A DNA stretch of 47,189 nucleotides, from NCBI GenBank assembly GCA_964402115.1, contig CAYOBW010000019.1, positions 1-47,189 of the forward strand, read 5' to 3'. Every line of letters begins with the position of its first letter. Within the stretch, counting starts at the first letter, position 1. Source of the DNA: CAYOBW01 sp964402115 (GTDB taxonomy: Bacteria > Verrucomicrobiota > Kiritimatiellia > UBA8416 > CAYOBW01). Below the pieces are notes generated by a model. That model worked only from the letters and a program-made list of their open reading frames with translations, did not search any database and was not told the origin of the DNA. Positions 34,957 to 43,230 of the stretch are shown one piece after another. The position numbers were made by a program, and so were the translations under genes.

Positions 34957-36162
34957 ATGGCCTCTGACCCGATCAGTGTACTGGAAGCGACGTGTGTGGG
35001 CTGCAAGCTGTGCGTGAAGGTCTGCCCGTTCGGCGCCATTACGGTGGACGCCCGCCTGGCGCGGATTGACCTGACCAAGTGCACGCTGTGCGGCGCTTGC
35101 GTGGAAGCCTGCAAGTTCGATGCGATCGAAATGCAGCAGGCCGCCGGTCCCGGCACCGACCTCGCGAGCTATCGCGATGTCTGGGTCTTCGCGGAGCAGA
35201 CCGACGGGCATATCGAGAGCATCACCTTCGAGTTGCTGGGCAAAGGCCGTGAGCTGGCCGATGCGCTGGGCATGCAGCTCTGCGCCGTCCTGCTGGGCTC
35301 CAATGTGAAGGAACAGGCCGCGCGTCTGTTCGAGCGCGGCGCCGACCGCGTGCTGCTCGCGGACGAGCCCGAGCTGGCCTATTTCCAGGATGAGCCCTAC
35401 GCCAACGTGTTGATCGACCTCTGCCGGCAGCACAGGCCCAACGTTGTGCTCTGCGGCGCCACCACGGTGGGGCGCAGCCTGATTTCACGCGTGGCGGTGA
35501 CCACGCACGCGGGGTTGACCGCGGATTGCACCGGTCTGGCCATTGACGCGGAGACGCGGAACCTGCACCAGACGCGCCCGGCCTTTGGCGGCAACATCAT
35601 GGCTACGATCGTGACCCCCCACCATCGGCCGCAGATGGCGACCGTGCGTCACAAGGTCTTCAAGGAAGCCCCGGTGCAGGCCGGTCGCACAGGCGAACTG
35701 GTCGTCGTGAAGCCCGCGCCGGAGCGGCTGAAGTCGCGCACGAAGCGCGTCCGCTTCGTACCCGAGGAGGGGAGCACCGTGAACCTCGCCGAGGCCGACA
35801 TCATCGTGGCCGGCGGGCGCGGCATGCAGAAGCCGGAGCATTTTGCGCTTGTGCGTGAATTGGCCGAGACGCTCAAGGGCGGCGTTGGCGCGTCCCGCGC
35901 CGCCGTGGACGCGGACTGGATTGCCTATTCGCACCAGGTTGGGCAGACCGGCAAGACGGTGTGCCCCAAGTTGTACATCTCGGTCGGCATCAGCGGCCAG
36001 ATCCAGCACCTGGCGGGCATGTCCTCGTCCGACGTCATCGTGGCGATCAACAAGGATCCGGACGCGCCGATCTTCAAGATGGCAAACTACGGCATCGTGG
36101 GCGATGCCCTGCAACTGCTGCCCCTGATGACGGCCGAGTTCAAGAAGCTGCTTGGGAAGTGA
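34957..36162 (+). CDS. etfA: Electron transfer flavoprotein alpha subunit with N-terminal 2[4Fe-4S] ferredoxin domain
   Basis: The 401-residue protein has two clusters in residues 1-60: C13/C16/C19/C23 and C42/C45/C48/C52, both CxxCxxCxxxC. The EtfA N-domain (YRDVWVFAEQTDGHIESITF) and the FAD-binding C-domain follow (VAGGRGMQKPEHF, KLYISVGISGQIQHLAGMSS, INKDPDAPIF). The fused ferredoxin is typical of anaerobe Etf complexes linked to acyl-CoA or lactate dehydrogenase-type enzymes that exchange electrons with ferredoxin. No such dehydrogenase gene is adjacent here. Near-certain family call; the partner is unknown. Confidence 0.97.
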   Translation: MASDPISVLEATCVGCKLCVKVCPFGAITVDARLARIDLTKCTLCGACVEACKFDAIEMQQAAGPGTDLASYRDVWVFAEQTDGHIESITFELLGKGRELADALGMQLCAVLLGSNVKEQAARLFERGADRVLLADEPELAYFQDEPYANVLIDLCRQHRPNVVLCGATTVGRSLISRVAVTTHAGLTADCTGLAIDAETRNLHQTRPAFGGNIMATIVTPHHRPQMATVRHKVFKEAPVQAGRTGELVVVKPAPERLKSRTKRVRFVPEEGSTVNLAEADIIVAGGRGMQKPEHFALVRELAETLKGGVGASRAAVDADWIAYSHQVGQTGKTVCPKLYISVGISGQIQHLAGMSSSDVIVAINKDPDAPIFKMANYGIVGDALQLLPLMTAEFKKLLGK

Positions 36163-36228
36163 CCGGCGGAACGCCGGGTCGCCAGGGCAAGGGGACGTCC
36201 GACAATGCGCGGACGGAGCCTTGGCGGC
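36161..36228 (+). terminator. Two hairpins after etfA
   Basis: GACCGGCG-GAA-CGCCGGGTC (36161-36180) overlaps the etfA stop. A second stem pairs around CGTCCG (36196-36201) and CGGACG (36210-36215), with outer GCAAGG/CCTTGG pairing. They separate etfA from the next gene and may terminate or attenuate transcription. Confidence 0.4.
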
Positions 36229-36248
36229 ATGAATGAAATGAGGGTGAT

Positions 36249-37031
36249 ATGAGCATGAGTAAGCGGTTGCTGGGCCTGTGTGTGTGTGGCGCGCTGGCGC
36301 TGGGCAGTCTGCCGTCGGGGGCGGGTGTGGAGGGTGGTCAGACGTTGCTGATCGTCCCCGCGCGCCAGACGCTGGTCAAGATCGCGTTTGACATGGCGTA
36401 CCTGCGACCGGTCAACATCGCGGCGTACTGCTACACGACGAACAGCCCGGAGGCTTTGTTCTTCGTGTGGAATCCGTCGGCCCGGCAGTGGGTGGCCAGC
36501 AGCCTGTCGGCCGTGGCGGCCTGCGAACCGTTTCGCGGCAAGCCCAAGCAGCTTCTGCTGGTGGGGTCGGATGCGGAGTTTCCCCCGCTCCTCGCGCAGG
36601 CCACGGCCTGGTGTGAGAAGAACCTGCGAGTCAACGACTTGGCGCTTCCCAGCCTCTTCAACACCTTGAACGGTTGCTTCCGGTTCAGCACGGGAGAATG
36701 GGAGATGCTCGCGAGGCGCTACGAACTCACGCTGCGCGACCAGAATGCCGAGCGTCGGAAGTACGGACGCTATGGTCCTCCTGGCACGAAGCGGATGAAG
36801 ATCGAGACGCAGAACGGGGGCGCCACGGACGGCGTACCTCTCCCTGCGCCTGCGGCCCAGGGGTCCGTGGCCCAGCCGCCGCTCGTCACGGGTCGGCCCG
36901 TGCTGCTGATCGAGGCGGGGACGCCGCCGTCCGGAGTGGCGGTCCTGCCGCCGCCCGCGCCTGTTGCGGTCCTGTCGCCGGTCGCGACCAATGCGCCGCC
37001 CGTCGCCGTCCCCGCGCCCGCCGCGCCTTAA
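36249..37031 (+). CDS. Secreted protein of unknown function with Pro/Ala tail
   Basis: The 260-residue protein has a signal peptide (KRLLGLCVCGALALGSLPSG). A compact domain of about 150 residues follows (TLLIVPARQTLVKIAFDMAY, AAYCYTTNSPEALFFVWNP, FNTLNGCFRFSTGEWEMLAR). It has few acidic catalytic candidates and several Cys. The last 80 residues are Pro/Ala/Val-rich and end with a TNAPPVAVPAPAAP unit like the tail of the protein at 16824-18647. ATG 36249 and ATG 36255 are both possible. I do not recognise a family. Confidence 0.65.
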   Translation: MSMSKRLLGLCVCGALALGSLPSGAGVEGGQTLLIVPARQTLVKIAFDMAYLRPVNIAAYCYTTNSPEALFFVWNPSARQWVASSLSAVAACEPFRGKPKQLLLVGSDAEFPPLLAQATAWCEKNLRVNDLALPSLFNTLNGCFRFSTGEWEMLARRYELTLRDQNAERRKYGRYGPPGTKRMKIETQNGGATDGVPLPAPAAQGSVAQPPLVTGRPVLLIEAGTPPSGVAVLPPPAPVAVLSPVATNAPPVAVPAPAAP

Positions 37032-37145
37032 TTGCGAGAGGGTTTGTCTTCGATATCGCTTGCCGACAAGGGGACACGTGTGTAGGTGTTTGAACTGCCT
37101 GTGTGGAGTGCTTCAGCAGGGTGACCAATTCGGCCACGGGCCTTC

Positions 37146-38045
37146 TCAGATCCTCCCAACCAACTCCGGCAACTGGTCCAGCGCGGTGAGCACAATGTCC
37201 GCCTTCACACCCGGCGACGGGCGGCAGGAGCGCGCATCCCCCGCGAAGAACGCCGTCCGGCACCCCGCCCGCTGCGCCGGCGCCACGTCCTTGAGTGCGT
37301 CGTTGCCAACATAGAGCACCTCCCGCGGGGCTATGCTCCACCCCGCTCGCAGCCGCGTCAGCGCCTGCCCGAAAAGCGCGGCGGCGGGTTTGGCCTCGCC
37401 CAGCGCGTAGGACCACACAAGCAGTTCCCGACGCAACCCCAGCCGCCGCAGAGGCTTGCCAAACGCCGCCTGCATGAACCAGGGGGTATAGCACTGCGCA
37501 TTCGACACCAGGCCAAGCGGCAGCCCCCGGCCCGCGAGACTCCGTAGCACGGCGGCCGCGCCCGGCATGGGCCAAACGGGATTGACGCGGCCCTCGAACG
37601 CCACGGCCAGCAGCCGCAGGCGCGCGCGCAACGGACCAGCCGGCCATGCCAGGCAACCCTCCGCCGCCAGGGTGCGCACGACGGCGCCCCACACCTCGAC
37701 CACGTCGACCTCGGGCCACGCGCGCCCGGCGGCGCGCGCCGTGGCGTGGCGCGCAGCGATCGCCGCCCGGAACTGGCAGGCACAACGGTCGCCCGCATCC
37801 GTGCGGCGCGGACGAAACCCCGCCAGGCGCAGCGCCGCACGGCTGGCCTCGGCGTGGGCGCGCGCATCGCTCAGGCCGATATCGCCGGACGCGCTGATCA
37901 GCAGCGTGCCGTAGACGTCGAACAACACGGCCCGCACGCCGGGCAGTGGCGTCAGGCGGGGCGCCCAGCCGCTGGGAAGCGGAACGAGCGGCCGCGCGAG
38001 ACGCTTTGCACACGCGATGCCGTCGCTCGCCGTGAACGCGCGCAT
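37146..38045 (-). CDS. HAD-superfamily hydrolase
   Basis: The 299-residue protein has a long N-terminal extension (about 35 residues) before motif I, D43-V-Y-G-T. Motif II is LVSNAQ, motif III the Lys in GEAKPAAALFG, and motif IV is YVGNDALKDVAPA. The second motif-I residue is Tyr, not the Asp usual in phosphatases, as in haloacid-dehalogenase-like members. It is the last gene of the gpgS cluster, 4 bases after the GT4 gene, where a glucosyl-3-phosphoglycerate phosphatase would be expected. That role is attractive but the motif-I change speaks against certainty. Confidence 0.85.
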   Translation of the reverse strand: MRAFTASDGIACAKRLARPLVPLPSGWAPRLTPLPGVRAVLFDVYGTLLISASGDIGLSDARAHAEASRAALRLAGFRPRRTDAGDRCACQFRAAIAARHATARAAGRAWPEVDVVEVWGAVVRTLAAEGCLAWPAGPLRARLRLLAVAFEGRVNPVWPMPGAAAVLRSLAGRGLPLGLVSNAQCYTPWFMQAAFGKPLRRLGLRRELLVWSYALGEAKPAAALFGQALTRLRAGWSIAPREVLYVGNDALKDVAPAQRAGCRTAFFAGDARSCRPSPGVKADIVLTALDQLPELVGRI

Positions 38046-38049
38046 GCCT

Positions 38050-39498
38050 TTACGTCCTTAACAGCGCCAGACGCGCCGGACCGAGGAAGTTGTCGAGCAG
38101 GCGGTCAACGGAAAGCCCCGTGACAGGCCCGGGGGCCGCTCCGGCGACGGCCGCGTACGCCTGCGCAAGCCGCGCGCCGTACGCCGCGCGTCCATACCCC
38201 GCCGCCACCGCTGCGGCGTTGCGCGCCAGCACGCCAGGCGCCGGCTGCGCCAGCAGGGCGGGACGCAATTCCCGGCGGCGCCCGGCATCGCGCAGCAGCG
38301 GCTCAAGCACCCGCGCCTGGAGCGCTTCGTCCAGCCGGCCGAAGTCCACGGCGTCGCCGCGCACGATGTCCGCCCACGTCTGCTCGACCGCCCCCGCCGG
38401 CAGGGCGCGCTCGTAGGCCGCATACTGGACCTCCAGGCCCCTCCGGCAGGCCTCCCGCAACGCGGATTCCCCGACCCAGGCCAGCGGCACATCCAGGCGC
38501 GCGTAGAGATGCGCCAGGTCGACGCCCGCCTGCTTGAAATCGCACGTAACCTCAGGAATGTCGCGCCCCAGAACCGGCCGTTCCAGCAGCCACGGCTCGA
38601 GGAACGAGAGCCCGAAGCCCTCGGCGATGCTTGTGGATACGACTCCCGTGGCATCGCCCAGCAGTTCCGTGATCGGCGCCGGCACCGCAGCACCCACGCC
38701 GAACTCGACCGCCAGGCCGCGCCCGAGCGCCCAGGCAACCCAGCGCTCGTACGGCGCGCGGTCCACCGGACTGGTCGGCGCCAGCGTCGTCGCCCAGCGC
38801 GTACCCGCGTCCGCCAGCAGCGCCCAGAGCAGGAACTCGCCGACGTTCTTGCGGCGGATCGCGCGCGTCGGGTAGACGAACAGGGGCGGCGACGACGGCA
38901 GCCGCGCGGCAGGCGGCTCGCCGCCGAAGAAGACCGGGTTGCCGAGCACGTGCACGCGCTCCACCGGTGTCCCCGCCGCCACTAGGGCGGCGCGATCGCG
39001 GGAACTCAGCACGGCATAGTGCACATGCGGGGCCTGCGGATACAGGCAGCGGCCCAGCCGCGCCGGGTCGCCACCGCCTGCCTGCTCCAACAGGAGACGG
39101 TAATTGCCCGGACGCCCGTCCTCGGCAAAATCGTGAATTTGGAGCAGCAGGCGCTCGTGCGCGCCCGCCAGACGCTCCAGCGCAAGGGGCAGGACCGCGC
39201 TCTTGCCGATCGCGTGGTTGTGCACGTGCCAGACATCGGGCGCCCCCCCCAGCGCGGCCCGGGCGACCGCGCGCAGGTTTGCGCACAGCCCGTCCGCTGT
39301 CACGTGCGAGGCATAGTCGAGCCCCTCGACCTGCCGGCAAAGGCCCGTCGGCCAATCCGGCGGCGGCGCGTCCCCGCTCAGCACCGCCGCCCGCATCCCC
39401 TGTTCCGCGAGAATGGCGGCCGCGCGCGCAATCACCGTGGTGACGCCGCCGGGGCGCAGGTGGTAGTGCACGATGGCGACGCGCGGCCCGCCGTTCAT
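38050..39498 (-). CDS. GT4-like glycosyltransferase
   Basis: The 482-residue GT-B enzyme begins with RVAIVHYHLRPGGVTTVIAR, the glycine-rich loop of retaining glycosyltransferases. The C-domain shows FVYPTRAIRRKNVGEFLLWA and the donor motif SIAEGFGLSFLEPWLLERPV (E-x7-E). Its ATG overlaps the gpgS TGA (ATGA). The family uses nucleotide sugars. With gpgS and a second GT4 in the same locus it may extend glucosylglycerate (for example with mannose or further glucose). The acceptor and donor are inferred, not seen. Confidence 0.85.
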   Translation of the reverse strand: MNGGPRVAIVHYHLRPGGVTTVIARAAAILAEQGMRAAVLSGDAPPPDWPTGLCRQVEGLDYASHVTADGLCANLRAVARAALGGAPDVWHVHNHAIGKSAVLPLALERLAGAHERLLLQIHDFAEDGRPGNYRLLLEQAGGGDPARLGRCLYPQAPHVHYAVLSSRDRAALVAAGTPVERVHVLGNPVFFGGEPPAARLPSSPPLFVYPTRAIRRKNVGEFLLWALLADAGTRWATTLAPTSPVDRAPYERWVAWALGRGLAVEFGVGAAVPAPITELLGDATGVVSTSIAEGFGLSFLEPWLLERPVLGRDIPEVTCDFKQAGVDLAHLYARLDVPLAWVGESALREACRRGLEVQYAAYERALPAGAVEQTWADIVRGDAVDFGRLDEALQARVLEPLLRDAGRRRELRPALLAQPAPGVLARNAAAVAAGYGRAAYGARLAQAYAAVAGAAPGPVTGLSVDRLLDNFLGPARLALLRT

Positions 39499-40544
39499 GG
39501 CTGACGTCCGACACGAGCCTGGTAGGCCGGCACCTCGATCATGGGCGGACGCTCGCATTCGACGATTTCGTGGTCCACCTGCTCGTACTTGCCGTCGCGG
39601 CACTGGAACTGGCGGAGGATGTCGCTGAAAGCGGGCAGATGCTGCACGCCGCGGTACTCCTGCAGGCGCCTGAAGAACGTTTGCAGGATGCCGAACGCCA
39701 TCCGTCCCAGCGCGGTCGTGGGCTGGTTGCGATGAATCCGGCGGCCCAGGTCGGTCTGGGCGAAGGCGGCCAGCCCCCACTGCGCGTAGATGTCGATCAG
39801 GTGGGACGTCTCGACCCCGTAGCCGACGGGAAACGAGATGCGCTCCAAAGCCACGCGCCGGGCTGCGTACTCGCCGGAAAGCGGCTGGATCATCGCCGTC
39901 AGCTCCGGGAAGAAAAGGGCGAACAGCGGCCGGATCAGGATCTCCGTCACGCGTCCGCCACCGGAGACACGCACGCCGGGCGAGACGGTCAGGGGACGAT
40001 CATAGAACGCCTTGACATACTGCACCTCCGGGCGCCGGATCAGGGGACCGACAAGGCCGTAAACGAAGTGGGGCCGAATGTTGGATATGTCCGCGTCCAC
40101 GTAGACGATGATATCGCCCTGCAGCTGGTAAATGGCTTTCCAGAGGTTCTCGCCCTTGCCGTGGTGCTCGCCCTCCCCCGGCAGGATGTCACTCGCCAGG
40201 TAGACGTCGGCGCCGAACTCCGCCGCGATCTCGCGCGTACGGTCGGTCGACCCCGAGTCCACGACCGCGATTTCGTCGAGCAGCGGCTGGCGCTGCATCA
40301 ACTCCGAGCGGAACAGCACCACGGATTTCCCGATCGTCTTCTCTTCGTTCAGCGTCGGCAGGCACAGGGAGACGCGCAAGCCCTGCCGCTGTTTCTCGGC
40401 CACGAGCTGGCGCACGTCGGCGAACGTCCCGTGCTGGTACGTGTTCGTCGCGAGCCAGCTGCGAATGCGCGCCGCCGTTTCGTCCGTGCCCGCCGCCAAG
40501 TTGCCGCAGACGACATCGCCAGCCGGCTCGTGCTCGATCGTCAT
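39495..40544 (-). CDS. gpgS: Glucosyl-3-phosphoglycerate synthase (GT81)
   Basis: The 349-residue GT-A enzyme makes glucosyl-3-phosphoglycerate from NDP-glucose and 3-phosphoglycerate, the first step to glucosylglycerate. Signatures: SLCLPTLNEEKTIGKSV, VVDSGSTDRT, the metal motif D150-A-D152 in YVDADISNIRP, VKAFYDRP, GGGRVTEILIRPL and QPLSGEYAARR followed by FPVGYGVETSHLIDIY. The last blocks are characteristic of GpgS and absent from ordinary GT2 enzymes. It sits between the M20-like gene (4-base overlap) and a GT4 gene (4-base overlap), so the three form one translationally coupled operon. Confidence 0.9.
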   Translation of the reverse strand: MTIEHEPAGDVVCGNLAAGTDETAARIRSWLATNTYQHGTFADVRQLVAEKQRQGLRVSLCLPTLNEEKTIGKSVVLFRSELMQRQPLLDEIAVVDSGSTDRTREIAAEFGADVYLASDILPGEGEHHGKGENLWKAIYQLQGDIIVYVDADISNIRPHFVYGLVGPLIRRPEVQYVKAFYDRPLTVSPGVRVSGGGRVTEILIRPLFALFFPELTAMIQPLSGEYAARRVALERISFPVGYGVETSHLIDIYAQWGLAAFAQTDLGRRIHRNQPTTALGRMAFGILQTFFRRLQEYRGVQHLPAFSDILRQFQCRDGKYEQVDHEIVECERPPMIEVPAYQARVGRQP

Positions 40545-41707
40545 GGCGCGAACCCTCCGTCGGCCGCCTGCAGCAGCCCAACCAGCTGGGCCAGGCCGGT
40601 CGCCAGCGGCGCAATGCCCACGGCCTCGTCAATCTCGTCGAGCTCCTGCTTCCGCTCGCCGACGCTGCAACCGACGGTGATGGCGGGCACGCCCACGTCC
40701 CGCACAGCGGCCATCAGCGATGTCGTCGGGTACAGCGACGGCGCCAGGCGCAACGCGGCCAGAATCGCCCGGGCCTGGCGCACGAGCGGGTGCGCGATGT
40801 CAAGCCCCCCTGGCTGCCGGACCGCGAACACGTCCAGCGTGATGCGCGTGCCAGACTGCGCGCTGACGTCCTCCGTGATGTCGTCGAACTGCTCGCGCAC
40901 CTGCGCCAGGATCTCCGACGACTCGCTGCGCACCTCGAAGCTCAGCGTCGTCTCTCGCGCGATGTTGTTGTGCGCGATCCCGCCGTGAATCGCGCCCAGC
41001 ACGATATTGGAAAGCGGGCGCTGGGGCAGCGCAATGCGGCGAATCCGCGAGATGACCTCGCTCATCGGCGTAATCGTGCCCGTGGCGCCGTACTGCGACC
41101 AGTTGAAGTCATCCGGCAGCCGGCAGACGATTTCACCCCGCAGCATCCCAATGCTGGTGTAGTTCAACCGGCCAAGCTGCAGGCTTTCCAGGCACAGACC
41201 GGCTTGAAAGCGCATCCCGCCGCCGAGAAACGCGCGCACGCCCTCCAGGTTGCCGCGCCCCAGGCAGCGCGCCGCGGCCAGCAGCACGAGGTTCGCGTTC
41301 AACCGCAAACCCAGCCGCTCGAGGAGCGCGGGCAGCGTCACGAGCGCGGCCAGCGCAATCGAGTTGTCGCCCACGAACGGCCCCACCAGGCGGTCCGTCT
41401 GGATCTCGATGGTCTGGTCCCGCGTGTCCTCCACGAGCGTGTCGACGTTCGTCACCAGGAGAAGATTGTCTTTGCCCGTGGCCCCGGGCACGACCGCCAA
41501 CGCACTGTTCGTGCCGTCCACCGCGCAATCCTGCAGCCCCGCATCCGCGAACCGCTCCGCCACAACGCTGGCGCGTTCCCACTCGCCGAACGTCGGCGCC
41601 GGCACTTCGCCGATCAGCGCCAGGTTCGCCAGCAGGCACTCCCGCAACCGGGTCGCCTCCTCCCGGTAGCGCGGCAGCTGTTCGATGATCGCGGCCAAAT
41701 TCGGCAT
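40541..41707 (-). CDS. M20-peptidase-like protein with altered metal ligands
   Basis: The 388-residue protein has the M20 fold order: VPAPTFGEWERASVVAERF, a first metal block, a second metal block, a lid domain (about 185-300) and a closing HPLVRQARAIL segment. The key residues are changed. The block normally read as H-x-D is T-N87-V-D89-T, the glutamate pair is C148-L149 (AARCLGRGNLEG), while D114 in VGDNS is kept. It is therefore probably not an active zinc peptidase. As the first gene of the gpgS operon it may be a binding or regulatory relative, or use a different mechanism. Its TGA overlaps the gpgS ATG. Confidence 0.75.
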   Translation of the reverse strand: MPNLAAIIEQLPRYREEATRLRECLLANLALIGEVPAPTFGEWERASVVAERFADAGLQDCAVDGTNSALAVVPGATGKDNLLLVTNVDTLVEDTRDQTIEIQTDRLVGPFVGDNSIALAALVTLPALLERLGLRLNANLVLLAAARCLGRGNLEGVRAFLGGGMRFQAGLCLESLQLGRLNYTSIGMLRGEIVCRLPDDFNWSQYGATGTITPMSEVISRIRRIALPQRPLSNIVLGAIHGGIAHNNIARETTLSFEVRSESSEILAQVREQFDDITEDVSAQSGTRITLDVFAVRQPGGLDIAHPLVRQARAILAALRLAPSLYPTTSLMAAVRDVGVPAITVGCSVGERKQELDEIDEAVGIAPLATGLAQLVGLLQAADGGFAP

Positions 41708-41873
41708 GGGATCTCCCTGTTCCCCGGCTACGCCCGCTTACCAGCCCACCACTTTCAATCTAATCGGGTTGTACGACAGCCTCGCGCAGGGTGTCCAGCC
41801 CGAATCCCCGGTTTCCGCGGGTTTTTTCCGCTCGCCCTGTCCCTGACTGCTCGCCGCTGCGCCGCTTCCCTCG

Positions 41874-41903
41874 TTGCCAACCCCGCGCCCAATGTGCTAG
41901 GAA
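41874..41903 (+). promoter_or_regulatory. Candidate promoter of GT4-phosphorylase operon
   Basis: TTGCCA (41874-41879), an 18-base spacer and an extended -10 TGC-TAGGAA (to 41903) lie just before the GT4 start at 41926. The -10 is a weak match. It would make the 218-base gap a divergent promoter region. Confidence 0.3.
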
Positions 41904-41925
41904 TCAGATCGCAGGACGGAACTAT

Positions 41926-43230
41926 ATGGGCGGCATGCGCAACTGGAAGTCCGGACGCTACTTCACACCGACGCGAATCGGGTTCGTATCGACGCGCTTC
42001 GCCGGCTCGGACGGCGTCTCCCTCGAAAGCGCCAAATGGGCGCACGTGCTGGCGGAGGACCAGCACCGCTGTTACTGGTACGCCGGCCGGCTGGAGCGCG
42101 ATCCGGTCGTCAGTTGCTGCATCCCGGAGGCTTTCTTCTCCCACCCTGAAAACGACTGGATCAGCGCCCGCATCTGGGGCCATACCGCACGCACCCCGCT
42201 CGTCACCCAGCGCATCGAAGCGCTGGCCGCGTACCTGAAAAGCACGCTGTACGACTTCGTCAACCGCTTCGACCTCCGCGTGCTCGTGTTCGAGAACGTC
42301 CTCACCATCCCCATGCACGTGCCGCTCGGCGTGGCCATCGCCCGCTTTCTCTCGGAGACGCACATGCCATGCATCGCCCATCACCACGACTTCTACTGGG
42401 AACGTACGCGCTACGCCGTCAACGCCGTCAACGACTACCTGGACATGGCCTTCCCGCCGCGCGACCATGACCTGCAGCACGCCGTGATCAACCTCACCGC
42501 GCAGGAGGAACTCGCGCATCGCAAAGGCGTGGCCGCGACCCTGACGCCAAACGTCTTCGACTTCGAGACCCCTCCCGCGCCCGCCGACGACTACGTGGCC
42601 GACATCCGCGCGGAGCTCGGCCTCGCCGCCGGCGACGTCATCATCCTGCAGCCCACGCGCGTCGTGCCCCGCAAAGGCATCGAGCTCGCCATCAAACTGG
42701 TCGAACGGCTGGAAAATCCGCACTACAAGCTCGTCGTCACGCACGAAGCCGGCGACGAGGGCCTCGAGTACCGGACGATGCTCGCGCACTACGCCCAGGA
42801 TTGCGGCGTGGACCTCCGCTTCCTGGCCACGCGCGTTTCGGACGTAAGGCACATGGACCGCTTCGGCAAGAAGCTCTACACGCTCTGGGACATCTACCGG
42901 CAGGCCGCGCTCGTCACATACCCCAGTCTCTACGAGGGGTTCGGCAATGCTTTCCTCGAAGCCGTCTATTTCAAGCTGCCGGTCGTCGTGAATCGCTACG
43001 CCATTTTCGTCCGCGACATCGAGCCCAAGGGGTTCCGCTGCCCGGTGTTCGACGGCTACGTGACCGACGCGGTCGTGGCCGAAGTGCGCCGCCTGCTCGA
43101 GGACGCGGACTACCGCCGCCGGCAGGTCACGCACAACTTCAAGATCGCCGCACAGCACTACAGCTACGCCGAGCTGCGCCGCTCTCTGCGCTCCCTGCTC
43201 GGCAACATCGCGGGAGTCCATCCGTCATGA
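41926..43230 (+). CDS. GT4 glycosyltransferase (glucosylglycerate-locus type)
   Basis: The 434-residue GT-B enzyme has RIGFVSTRFAGSDGVSLESA (N-domain loop), IAHHHDFYWERTRYAVN, the nucleotide-binding LQPTRVVPRKGIELAIKLVE and the donor motif SLYEGFGNAFLEAVYFKLPV. ATG 41926 and ATG 41935 are both possible. Its stop overlaps the start of the GH13 phosphorylase (ATGA), and it is divergent from gpgS. In Petrotoga and Rhodopirellula GT4 enzymes near gpgS add mannose to glucosyl-3-phosphoglycerate or glucosylglycerate; the same role is a reasonable but unproven guess. Confidence 0.88.
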   Translation: MGGMRNWKSGRYFTPTRIGFVSTRFAGSDGVSLESAKWAHVLAEDQHRCYWYAGRLERDPVVSCCIPEAFFSHPENDWISARIWGHTARTPLVTQRIEALAAYLKSTLYDFVNRFDLRVLVFENVLTIPMHVPLGVAIARFLSETHMPCIAHHHDFYWERTRYAVNAVNDYLDMAFPPRDHDLQHAVINLTAQEELAHRKGVAATLTPNVFDFETPPAPADDYVADIRAELGLAAGDVIILQPTRVVPRKGIELAIKLVERLENPHYKLVVTHEAGDEGLEYRTMLAHYAQDCGVDLRFLATRVSDVRHMDRFGKKLYTLWDIYRQAALVTYPSLYEGFGNAFLEAVYFKLPVVVNRYAIFVRDIEPKGFRCPVFDGYVTDAVVAEVRRLLEDADYRRRQVTHNFKIAAQHYSYAELRRSLRSLLGNIAGVHPS

